Assembly (NCBI GenBank): GCA_001931875.2
Contig: MSJH02000819.1
Span: forward strand, 124,001 to 188,000
Direction: 5' to 3'
Length of the DNA: 64,000 nucleotides
Source of the DNA: Byssochlamys sp. IMV 00236
Taxonomy: Eukaryota; Ascomycota; Eurotiomycetes; Eurotiales; Thermoascaceae
The notes beneath the pieces were generated by a model, which was given only the letters and a program-made list of their open reading frames with translations, did not search any database and was not told where the DNA came from. Positions 40,796 to 51,195 of this stretch are shown piece after piece (the first letter of the stretch is position 1; every line of letters starts with the position of its first letter). Position numbers and translations under genes: made by a program.

Positions 40796-42949
40796 ATGTT
40801 TCGAGCCCGGCAGGTGACTTTGGCGGCCAACGCCCAGGCGACCACTGCTCACCATCCACGGACTCTCGTTTCCAGACCCCTGGATCACGTCCTGAGGAAA
40901 CAAATTATTAGAGGAACCGCCTCTGCTGCGACACATTCAATGTATTTTACATATCTCTATTGCTGTTTCGTGCTTTTGCTTATCTGTGTACAATTACAGA
41001 CCAACCAACGTGGCAAACGCGCACACCACAGATGTCGCTGCTCCGAGTCATCGTGTGCTGCCGCCGGCGGTTGATGAATCGTATGAGAGATTCCTCCCTG
41101 TACCACAGTTCGTGATCGCTAATGTTTGATATAACCCAACAGGTTCATCGGCATGACGGGAGGCCAGATTTTCCATGAGATGATGCGTAGACATAACGTG
41201 AAACACATCTTTGGGTACCCAGGCGGCACCATTCTCCCAGTCTTTGACGCTATCTACAATTCCAAATACTTCGAATTTATTCTCCCCAAGCATGAGCAGG
41301 GCGCAGGGCACATGGCGGAGGGATATGCGAGAGCCTCGGGCAAGCCAGGTGTTGTCCTCGTCACATCTGGACCTGGTGCCACGAACGTCATCACGCCTAT
41401 ACAAAATGCTCTCTGCGACGGAACCCCTCTGATTGTTTTCTGCGGCCAAGTGGCCACTTCGGCCATCGGCAGCGATGCGTTCCAAGAAGCTGACGTATTG
41501 GGAATCTCCCGCGCATGTACTAAGTGGAATGTCATGGTCAGACATACATCTGAGTTACCACAGAGGCTGAATGAAGCCTTTGAGATCGCCACGAGCGGAA
41601 GACCGGGTCCCGTCCTTGTGGATTTGCCCAAGGATGTCACAGCTAGTGTACTCCGACAGGCGATCCCAACTACTTCCGCCTTGCCCAGTCTACCGTTGGC
41701 TGAGATGCAGCAAGCCGTCCCGATAAAGACCATTGCTCGTGTGGCAGATCTGATCAATGGGGCCAAGAGGCCAGTCATCTATGCCGGTCATGGTGTCTTG
41801 AGCTCCAAGGATGGGCCTAGACTGCTCAAAGAACTCGCGGACAAGGCATCGATACCCGTCACCACCACATTGCAAGGACTCGGCGCCTTCGATGAGCTCG
41901 ATGAGAAAGCTCTGCATATGTTGGGAATGCACGGTGCAGCTTATGCCAACATGTCAATGCAAGAAGCTGATCTCATCATTGCCCTCGGCGCAAGATTCGA
42001 TGATCGCGTGACTTTGAACATCCAGAAGTTCGCGCCTGCTGCGAAGAGGGCTGAGACTGAAGGCCGTGGTGGTATAGTGCATTTTGAAATTCTACCAAAG
42101 AACATCAACAAGGTTGTCCAAGCTACGGAGGCTGTGGTTGGTGATATCTCAAAAAATGTTGCCCATCTCCTGCCTCTTGTAAAGAAGACCACCATGGCAG
42201 ATCGCTACGAGTGGTTCGAGAAGATTAAAGAATGGAAGGCACGGTGGCCTCTCAATCTATACGAATCTTCTGAGGAACGGTCACACTTGATCAAGCCCCA
42301 ATATCTTATAGAAGAGCTCAGCAACCGCACCGCCAATCGCAAACACGAGACTATCATCACCACTGGCGTTGGCCAGCACCAAATGTGGACGGCGCAACAC
42401 TTCCGATGGCGCTACCCACATACTATGATCACATCAGGTGGACTGGGTACTATGGGCTATGGTCTTCCTGCAGCAATTGGAGCTAAAGTGGCTCGGCCAG
42501 ATGCCCTGGTTATTGACATTGATGGAGATGCGTCCTTCGGGATGACTCTCACCGAGATGTCCACTGCTGCTCAATTCAATATTGGCGTGAAGGTCATTGT
42601 TCTGAATAACGAGGAACAAGGCATGGTTACACAATGGCAGAACCTCTTCTACGAAGACCGCTATGCACACTCCCACCAGCGTAATCCTGATTTTATGGCA
42701 TTCGCTAGAGCAATGCGTGTTCATCACCGCCGCATCAGCAAGCCAGAGGAGGTCACCGACGCCCTGACATGGCTCATCAATACTGACGGACCAAGCCTGC
42801 TGGAGGTTATCACCGACAGAAAGGTTCCAGTTCTTCCCATGGTGCCTGCTGGCTCGGGTCTCCATGAGTTTATTGTGTTTGATGCCGAACAGGACAAGCG
42901 GAGACGAGACCTAATACGTCAAAGAACTGCTGGATCTCATGGAGAGTAG
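40796..42949 (+). CDS. Acetolactate (acetohydroxyacid) synthase catalytic subunit with variant inhibitor-site residues
   Basis: Three exons, 40796-40941, 41000-41080 and 41143-42949, totalling 2034 nt, 677 aa. The start 'MFRARQVTLAANAQ' is Arg-rich, as for a mitochondrial import signal. The core is a full ThDP enzyme: 'HIFGYPGGTILPVFDAI', catalytic Glu in 'HEQGAGHMAEGYARASG', 'ARFDDRV', the ThDP site 'DIDGDASFGMTLTEMS' and 'NNEEQGMVTQWQNLFYEDRY'. The reaction is the first common step of Val/Leu/Ile synthesis. Two positions differ from yeast Ilv2 as I recall it: T105 (yeast A117, plant A122) and A180 (yeast P192, plant P197); both are classical herbicide-resistance sites. W574 (yeast W586) is kept, and all three show the same offset of 12. 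It may be an extra isoform rather than the housekeeping ilv2. Confidence 0.93.
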
Positions 42950-43878
42950 GCTTTCGGGTAATCTTTTTCTTTCTTCATCTTTCTTTTTTTCTGGGGAAGC
43001 GTATAAAAGTTATTGATAGAATCCGCTGCTGGTGTTGCACGGATGACGAGAATAAATCTTAATTTTCAATAATCACCACCTGCATATGTACTGTATATAT
43101 AGTTAACTGCTATAGTTAATAGACCGAACTTCCTTAGGACTACTCTTCCTTGGCTATCTATCTTCAGCTTAGTTGTCGTCCTATAAATCTGCAGAATACG
43201 ACCGCTGGAAGTCACTAAATAGTGATTATATATTCCGCCAAATTATAACTTTTGTTCATACTCTCGTCAGTAGCTTAAGAGTCTTCGTGTCATCTAACTG
43301 CATGGGAGATGTCCCTTAATTGTTTAGGATAGTCTCTCCTTAGTGATTTCCTTCCTTTTCTATGATGATCGGCTGCAGAAGGACTTCTTATATAGTGAAA
43401 TTCTAGGTGAGTAAAGAGATCATTTTTCCTAGATAGATTATCTTACTCTAAACCTATTTGTGATCGGCGCTTTCGAAAGTACAGCCACGTATTCATTATA
43501 TGGCTATAAGTTGCAGATTACTGAACTGGTAGATAACGCTGTTGTTTCTAGTACCGCTATCCAAATGACCGTATGATATATACTTTCTGACTTCATAAGA
43601 AAGCTGCAATCTTAACGGATAATAGGATGAATAATCTGGAAGCAATCCCATGACAACCCAACTGGTATATAAATGAGACCCATTATAGGTAGTATCGAGT
43701 TCTGCTCGCCTTATCTGGTCATGGGAGGAGTCACGCACCACTACTCAGTGGCCGTTATGGGCCCGCCACTGCTGTTTCCCGGTCACCTCGCGACCCTAGG
43801 CTTGGAATATCAAACCCCGGAAATAAGCCAGCCTTCTTATTATTATTCTTCTTCTTTTTTAAACACTTGTAGTTTCCA
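42950..43878. other. Convergent intergenic region
   Basis: AT-rich 3' flanks of acetolactate synthase and the FAD oxidase. An ORF at 43673-44083 is mostly antisense to the oxidase and is rejected. Confidence 0.4.
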
Positions 43879-45309
43879 CTATAGCTTCGCTGCACGCTCC
43901 AAGAGATGCTTCATCTCAGAGTTCGGATACTCCACGTTTTGGGATGAATCCGGTCGCTGTCGATCCCAAGCCCACTTCTCTGCCAATTCGGGCGCAAGCT
44001 CGCCTTCAAGCATTTGTGTGACGTACTTACCAAGTACAGGGAAGAACTTGAAACCGTGGAACGAACCGCAAGTTGCGACATAGAGACCCTTGGAGGCAGA
44101 GTGAGGAGAAATGATAAAGTCAGAGGTAGTGGTGAAGGCGTCCCTATTGAGTGTTACATCCCATCCCACTTGTCATGTTAAGCATTGACATTGACGAGGG
44201 TACTCACCAGCAAATTCGATGTTTCGTCATCTTCCAAGTCGCACTCTCGGGCCCATACCACAGATTCCTGGCCTCGACAATGTCCTGCTTGAGTGGCCCG
44301 GGGACCTTCCACTGGTTGTAGTCGTGTGTGGGTGGTGGTGAGGAGATATAACGACCAGGCAATACCTCTTGAGTGTTTGTGAAGATCTTGGATCCCCACC
44401 ACTTGAGCTCTCTATCCTTGGTAGGGGGAAGGGTACCAATAAAGGGCTTGCCTGTTGACAGTTGGCGGGCATTCATGCACATATGTCAGGAAAAAACTTA
44501 CCTTCCTCGGGTGTGTAACCCTGGAAGCCAACAGGCATGTCTTTGAACTTCTTGTACAGCTCATCATCGAGCTGTGCCATTCCTGTCGCGATACCAGCAG
44601 CCAGAATTCGCTCTCCGGCTCGAAGGCCAGTGTTGCCACTCGTTGCAGCACTCCATTCCAGCAATGTGGGCGTGAAAGCACCAGCAGCGACGATAACATG
44701 CGTGGCCGATAAGATCTCTCCGGAGTTCGTCTTGACACCGGTGCACGAATTACGACCGTCGAATTCCAAAGTGGCGACCTCAGCCGTCACATACTTGACG
44801 CCCAATTCCAGGCACTTTTTCGTGACTGCTCGAAGAGCATCTCCAGCAGCAGCCCAACCACTGGCCCTGTTTATGAGAACCTCCTTGACGCCGGTGTAGT
44901 CAGCATTGTCAAAGATCCCATTGTAAAGCTTCCGGGCCTCAGCGACAGGAAGGGCAATGATATCGTCATTGCGGCCGAGCTCCTTGTGATGGGTGATCAC
45001 ATTTTGCGCGTAGTCGCTACGGCAGTTCCAGTAGACGCCAGTCTGGTGGAAATAAGGCTGCCACAGAGGATCCGCCTTGAAAATGTCCTGAGCCTCCAGG
45101 GCCAGTCTGCAGTAGATCTTGTCGTCGTAGTCGGCGCGAACAACCTTGTTCCAATCCCATGAGGCAGCCACACGAGACTCGGCATCGTATGCATCCCGAT
45201 CAACCAGAGTCACCGATGCATTGGGGTATTTCTGGATGAGATGATAGGCCGTTGACACACCAAAGACACCAGCGCCGATAATGAGGTATGAGGGATTGCC
45301 TGAGGCCAT
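43879..45309 (-). CDS. FAD-dependent amine/amino-acid oxidase (DAO family; saccharopine/fructosyl-amino-acid oxidase type), PTS1 end
   Basis: Three exons, 45309-44502, 44451-44208 and 44143-43879, totalling 1317 nt, 438 aa. The N-terminal dinucleotide fold is 'YLIIGAGVFGVSTAYHLIQ' with 'VTLVDRDAYD'. 'SRVAASWDWNKVVRADYDD' is typical of the fructosyl-amino-acid and L-saccharopine oxidase group. The second splice gives 'HRICWDAFTTTSDFIIS', and the C-terminal flavin region is 'CGSFHGFKFFPVLGKYV', where the Cys or nearby residue may hold FAD covalently. The protein ends in Ala-Lys-Leu, a good PTS1 signal, so a peroxisomal location is likely, fitting an H2O2-producing oxidase. The exact amine substrate cannot be fixed from sequence. 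Confidence 0.88.
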
Positions 45310-46191
45310 CTTGAAAACGGAGCAAATGATTCTCGGCGGCTGTTCAATGTCAATGATATTCTACTTCCAGTTATTCCCTCGAGCGAACTGACGGTTTATC
45401 TGTCAATCGAGAATCAAGACTATATATCAGTTGTTGTAGATGTCCCCGTGGGGAAGCCTCTCCGCGGGAAACGCCCGAAAGGTCAAAGATAGTAATAGTT
45501 AAGCATAGTTATAGGTAACCCGCGGGTAAATCCCTTCACCAAACAAGGCAAATAAATGAAGTGGATGATCTGATTTGATTTATTGTGTTTTCCGAATTAG
45601 AGGAAATTTTTGCCTACTTTGGCTAGTGGGCGATCTTAGGTTTTCGGCTGTGTATTTACGAATCAGAGTAATTAGAAGCTTACAGTCGGTAACTGGATAA
45701 ATAATAATAAATTAAAGACCCAGGAGGGTATTAAATAACTATTCAGAATAAGAAATAATAGTTCATTACTGCCAGTGGATAAGTTTAGAGGTGGAAAATG
45801 GAGTATATTTTATGAAGATGGTAATATCTGGTTAACAGCCGTTTTCAAGAAAATCGAGTGCTTGCCCCACCTATATACTACAGATAAACTGCAGAGGCAA
45901 AGACTCTTGTCTTCTAGCGAAATCATTTTCCAACGCGGTTCCACCAGATCCATCAAATATGAGTCCTGAAGTCTTTGTTCTTATTCGAATAAAAGAGTAT
46001 ACCGACACCGCCACAGTTGGACTGTGGGGCAAAAGAGGTGAGCCACAAATGAGGGGGCGGCAGTTCAGCCACACCGCAGTCATTCTCTCCGCCGATAATA
46101 ATTATAATTATTATTTTGACTCACGCGCCTCTCTTTTGTGTTCCTTTTCTCCCTTGATCACGGTCAATATAGGGATAAATCCAGTCTCGCC
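45310..46191. other. Divergent promoter region
   Basis: Lies between the oxidase and GlnRS. AT-rich, with TAAT-type runs near 45700-45760 and 46093-46115. No gene is supported. Confidence 0.45.
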
Positions 46192-48464
46192 ATGGCTGAA
46201 AACGTTGCGGATGCGGTGGCGAAGCTCCACCTCGACGAGGAGACCGGGGAGATGGTCTCCAAGAACGAGTTGAAGAAGCGAATGCAGAAACGAGCAAAGA
46301 AGGCTGCAAGTGCACAGCGCGCCCAGGAAAATGAAGGCAAGCCGAAGAAGGAGGCCGCTCCTGCGAAGGAGAAACCGAAGCCCAAGGCCAGCGAGCCCGC
46401 GATCGATCCGGACGCCATGTTCAAGCAGGGCTTCCTCGCCGAAGTCTACAAAGAGCGACCTTCAGAGCATGTTGTAACGCGTTTCCCACCCGAACCGAAC
46501 GGATATCTTCATTTGGGACATGCAAAGGCGATTGCGGTCAATTTTGGTTTTGCTAGGTATCATGGGGGTAAAACGGTCAGTACACTTCTCGCTGTCAAAG
46601 GATAACAGGCCAACACCATAGCAGTTTCTTAGGTGTGCATTTCCCGGACATCGATAAGCCAAGCCAGGCAGCGCTAACAGGACAAGATTTGACGATACGA
46701 ATCCGGACGCTGAGGAGGCAGAATACTTTCAAGCAATCGAGGATATCGTTCGCTGGCTAGGTAAGCGAGGCTGGAGGCGTCAACGGGGTAAATGCTGATC
46801 ATCTGTCTAGGGTTTACCCCTCACGCGATCACCTACTCGAGCGACAACTTCCAGAAACTCTACGATTTGGCTGAGAAGCTGATCCAACTGGAAAAGGCAT
46901 ATGTATGCCATTGCAACGAAACTGAGATCAAATTGCAGCGTGGTGGTGAAGCTGGCTCCTCGCCGAGATATCGCTGCGCGCATGCAGAACAGGATGTGGA
47001 GACCAACCTTCAGAAGTTCCGTGATATGCGTGATGGCAAGTACGAGCCTCAGACGGCTTTCCTGCGTATGAAGCAGGATATCACCAACGGAAACCCTCAG
47101 ATGTGGGATCTCGCGGCGTATCGAATCCCGAAGGACCAGAGGCCTCACTTCCGGACGGGAACCCAGTGGAAGATCTATCCTACATACGACTTCACACACT
47201 GCCTGTGCGATAGCTTCGAGGGCATCACTCATAGTTTGTGTACTACTGAGTTCGTGTTGTCTCGGGAAAGCTACGATTGGTAAGAGCTGAAATCTGCTAG
47301 GATCTGCTGTACAGTCGTCTTATTGCTAACATCACCTCAGGCTAGTGAAGTCACTGGGTGTATACGAGCCGATGCAGCGCGAATACGGTAAGTCTCTATT
47401 CTTCGCTTTTAGTCACACGGCGTCCTTTGAACCTTTCTCGGAGATTCCATACCGAGGTTTCGAACGTTGGCTAACAACGTGCTAGGCCGTCTGAATGTCA
47501 CGGGGACAATTATGAGCAAGAGAGGTCTCAAAAAGCTAGTGGACGCGGGTATCGTTCGTGGTTGGGATGATCCGCGTCTGTACACATTGATAGCCATCCG
47601 TCGTCGTGGTGTGCCACCTGGTGCAATCCTTTCCTTCATCAACGAACTCGGTGTTACGACATCCCAGAGTATCATCCAGATCGCACGCTTCGAACAGTCT
47701 ATCCGTCGTTATCTAGAAACCTCAGTTCCGCGCCTCCAGCTTGTCCTTGACCCTGTTGCAGTGGTCATCGAAGACATCGGAGATCTTGAGGGACAGGAAG
47801 TCAACGTCCCCTTCTCGCCGAAGAACCCCGAAATGGGCTCCTACAAGGTGCGCCTCACCAAGACAGTATACATTGAGCGGTCCGACTTCCGTGAGGTGGA
47901 TTCTCCAGACTACTTCCGTCTTGCGCCAGGTAAGACGGTTGGTCTGCTGCAGGCTCCTCACCCTATCAAGGCTGTGTCCTTCACCAAGGACGAAGCCACG
48001 GGACAGGTCAAGGAGATTAAGGCGGTATTCGACAAGGAAGGCAAGAAGCCCAAGGCCTTCATCCACTGGGTTCCTGATGGCTCTCGAAAGGTCACTGTCC
48101 GTATTCACGAGCGGCTTTTCAAGTCTGATGACCCCAGTGCCGTCGAGGGAGGTTTCCTCAACGACATCAACCCTGACAGCGAGAAAGTCTACCCTAACGC
48201 CTTGGTGGATGCTGGTTTCGAGGAAGTGCGCCGCCAGGCTCCATGGCCTAAGGTCGAGGGCAACAACAGCCCCGCTGGTCCGGAGAGCGTGAGATTCCAG
48301 GGAATGCGGGTGGCATACTTTGTGAGTCGCCTTTCTTTATCCTGCAATGTTAATTCAAGACGGCGCTAACAGTCTTTTCCTAGGCAATGGACTCGGACAG
48401 CACTGAGGATAATGTCGTGCTTAACCGTATTATCTCCCTGAAGGAAGATCCCGGCAAGAAATGA
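46192..48464 (+). CDS. gln4: Glutaminyl-tRNA synthetase
   Basis: Seven exons: 46192-46575, 46625-46632, 46687-46760, 46811-47279, 47341-47387, 47486-48321, 48384-48464, totalling 1899 nt, 632 aa. The Lys/Ala-rich N-terminal extension is usual for the cytosolic eukaryotic enzyme. The class I signature is '[15 protein letters not shown]' (HIGH type) and the KMSKS-like loop is '[11 protein letters not shown]'. The 8-nt second exon (TTTCTTAG) is needed to restore the invariant '[16 protein letters not shown]'; no simpler splice does so. 'CHCNETEI', 'HSLCTTEF' and '[20 protein letters not shown]' are further landmarks, and the C-terminal beta-barrel domain is complete ('[19 protein letters not shown]'). 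It charges tRNA-Gln in the cytosol. Confidence 0.93.
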
Positions 48465-48967
48465 ACGATTTAAATTACGAGGGGAGTAGATGGGGAGTAT
48501 GTGGCGGTGTTTCGGGCAGATTATTTCTCTAAATATCAGATATTACCATGTTGATAAAGCATTTCACTGTTGTGGCTGTGATCATCAGGGTTCTTGAGCG
48601 GAGCGGTTTAGTATTGCACAAAAAGGATAGTTGGCCGACCTTTCTGCAGGCGTTGTGCACATTCTAGGTATTCGTAAATCATGAAACCTGTTGCATTATC
48701 GTTTTTCATTATCACTTTTGGTAAATAGAATCAGTATCAAAATCTACTTGCTGTAAATGATTGCTTAAGTACCTCGGCGGTCTTGGCGAGATTATCCAAG
48801 CGTTCCCGACGATCGCCTCCTGTTCGCGACTCTCCTTCTACCACCAACTGAGGGGATGTCGCGCGCAGATCGCGCAGAGATAAATCTCCTACATTAAACG
48901 AAACAAAACAACAAGAGAGGGATCCTTAACTCTCATCCGGAGAGCAGGACGCAGAGACATCTCCATC
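48465..48967. other. Intergenic region, promoter of GPI8
   Basis: The 3' flank of GlnRS and 5' flank of GPI8. No other feature is seen. Confidence 0.45.
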
Positions 48968-50185
48968 ATGCGTCTCTCCGCCCTCATCCCGACTCTCCTC
49001 TCCCTACTACTCTCCATCACCGCCCTTCCAGTGTCCGCAGAACACACCTCCAACTGGGCCGTGCTGGTCTCGACGTCTCGATTCTGGTTCAACTATCGCC
49101 ATCTCGCAAATGTCCTCTCTCTCTACCGCACCGTCAAGCGTCTCGGCATCCCCGATTCGCAAATCATCCTGATGCTTCCCGACGATATGGCCTGTAACCC
49201 GCGCAACGCATTCCCAGGGACAGTGTACAGTAACGCCGACCGCGCAGTCGATCTCTACGGCGAGAACATCGAGGTGGATTATCGCGGATACGAAGTGACA
49301 GTTGAGAGTTTCATCCGTCTCCTCACGGATCGACTAGACGAGGACGTCCCGCGAAGTAAACGCCTCGGATCCGACGCGGGGAGTAACGTCCTCGTTTACA
49401 TGACGGGCCACGGAGGCGATCGATTCCTGAAATTCCAGGACTCAGAGGAAATCGGCGCGTGGGATCTCGCGGACGCATTCGGACAGATGTGGGAGAAGAA
49501 ACGGTACCATGAGCTTCTCTTCATGATCGATACATGTCAGGCGAATACGATGTATACGCATCTCTACTCGCCGAATATCATCGCTACGGGCTCCAGTGCG
49601 CTGGATCAGTCGTCGTATTCCCATCATGCCGACAACGACGTCGGTGTTGCGGTCATCGATCGCTGGACGTATTACGTCCTCGAGTTCCTCGAGACGCAGG
49701 TCACGACGCCGAATTCGAAACTCACGCTAGGCGATCTCTTCGACTCGTACGACGAATCGAAAATCCACTCTCAACCGGGTGTGCGTTGGGATCTCTTCCC
49801 TGGCGGAGAACAGGAAGGTAGACTGCGCACGGTGGTTGATTTCTTCGGAAACGTGCAGAACGTCGAGGTCGAAGGGGCCAATTCGACGGGTCCGGGATCG
49901 CTGAAGGAGGATCTCGAAGAGATCGCCAAGTTGGTTGAGAAATGGCAACAGCGCGATCGGGAGTATCTTGCCTCTCTGTCGCGCGCGGATAATACTACGA
50001 CCAGCCATCCCTACGCTTCTGATGAGGAGAGAGATTCGACGTCATCATCCTCGCTGAAGAGACGAACGGCCGGCGCAACGAAGATGACCAATGAAGATAC
50101 ATGGGGGAAGCGTCTTGTCGGGTTTACTGTTCTAGGTGGCTTTGCTGCTCTGTGGGCGGCGGGGTCTTTCTTGGGTAAGGCTTAA
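48968..50185 (+). CDS. gpi8: GPI transamidase catalytic subunit
   Basis: Single exon, 405 aa. A signal peptide ('LIPTLLSLLLSITALPVSA', cleavage near residue 24) precedes the C13 peptidase-like domain. The catalytic dyad is H148 in 'VYMTGHGGDRFLKF' and C190 in 'LFMIDTCQANTMY'. 'NWAVLVSTSRFWFNYRH' and 'MLPDDMACNPRNAFPG' are hallmark strings of Gpi8/PIG-K. A C-terminal membrane span ('GFTVLGGFAALWAAGSFLG') anchors it in the ER. The enzyme removes the GPI-signal peptide from proteins and joins the GPI anchor, together with Gaa1, Gpi16, Gpi17 and Gab1. Length matches yeast Gpi8 (411 aa). Confidence 0.96.
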   Translation: MRLSALIPTLLSLLLSITALPVSAEHTSNWAVLVSTSRFWFNYRHLANVLSLYRTVKRLGIPDSQIILMLPDDMACNPRNAFPGTVYSNADRAVDLYGENIEVDYRGYEVTVESFIRLLTDRLDEDVPRSKRLGSDAGSNVLVYMTGHGGDRFLKFQDSEEIGAWDLADAFGQMWEKKRYHELLFMIDTCQANTMYTHLYSPNIIATGSSALDQSSYSHHADNDVGVAVIDRWTYYVLEFLETQVTTPNSKLTLGDLFDSYDESKIHSQPGVRWDLFPGGEQEGRLRTVVDFFGNVQNVEVEGANSTGPGSLKEDLEEIAKLVEKWQQRDREYLASLSRADNTTTSHPYASDEERDSTSSSSLKRRTAGATKMTNEDTWGKRLVGFTVLGGFAALWAAGSFLGKA

Positions 50186-50275
50186 AGAAGCGCTGCTGTG
50201 GTTGCTGAATTTGTTATTATCCTGCGAATTGTACTATGATACTTTACAGTATGAATCTCCTCAGGATGCGGAGTG

Positions 50276-50294
50276 GCATAGCATAGCATAGCAT
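50276..50294 (+). repeat. Short tandem repeat (GCATA), nearly four units
   Basis: GCATA repeated three times plus GCAT, just downstream of GPI8. A simple microsatellite. Confidence 0.9.
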
Positions 50295-51017
50295 GGGATG
50301 GCGTCTTGGCGTTAATTGATGACATACCATAGATATCTCGATGGGAGAAACTTCAGTTGTGTTTACTTACATGTTCAAGCTACTACTTACTATATCCGAA
50401 CAAAGCCATCAATTAATACTTCTCGGGTATTGACCTGGTATCTGCCTCTACACTCATAAGATTACTTATAAAGGAGCCATCTAGATTTCGAATAAGATCT
50501 ACTAGTTAGTCAACCCGAACGCAGTCTGACGATGAATGGAATCAATGAATTTATATCCAACTCAATCCCTTACACTAACTAGATCTGATCACAACACCCC
50601 TCAAACGCCTTTTGTACGCCATTCCTCGAAAAGTCGGGGGGGAATATGTCATGCAGATGTCAGTCAACGTCAAAAGAAGAAATGCTAACCATATCAAATC
50701 CAAGGGGTTGCGGTGTGTATGAGGCGTATAGAAAGGAGAAACAAACAAGGAACGGCCCATGTAGCGCTCGACAATGATCAATGCAACGCCTTTTTGCTTT
50801 GCGGAATCCGTCAAACAGAAAAACGCTGGGCAATGTTGAGTGTTGGACTGTGAATGAACCGAGGTTGAAATGCCATATAAAGACGAATAATGCATCAACA
50901 GGAGAAGCGAGGAGTCTTTCTTGGAGACCCCTCTGTTTCTTATACCATGCGCCTAGAAGGATACATCCGACCTTCTTCCCCCAGTACCCTATCCTAACCG
51001 TCTTCCAAACCGTCCAG

Positions 51018-51036
51018 CCGTCCGTCCGTCCGTCCG
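51018..51036 (+). repeat. Short tandem repeat (CCGT), four units plus CCG
   Basis: Perfect tetranucleotide repeat in the GPI8-CDC45 intergenic region. A simple microsatellite. Confidence 0.9.
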
Positions 51037-51195
51037 CAAACCTATCTTCAATGCTGAAAACCTGGGGAAGGTCATAAGGGCAGAGCCGTCATGAAAAATG
51101 AAAAACAAGCAAGAAAAAGGGGCGCCAGTCATGGGGTCATTAGGGAAATAGAACAAAGTGAAAGTATACGCTGTCGAGAGAGATATAGGCCTGGA

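Larger units (their letters stand above)
50186..51195. other. Convergent intergenic region (1 kb)
   Basis: The 3' flanks of GPI8 and CDC45. Contains two short tandem repeats listed separately. ORFs on either strand look like noise. Confidence 0.45.

Noticed and set aside
43673..44083. 136-codon + ORF
   Set aside because: Mostly antisense to the last exon of the FAD oxidase.
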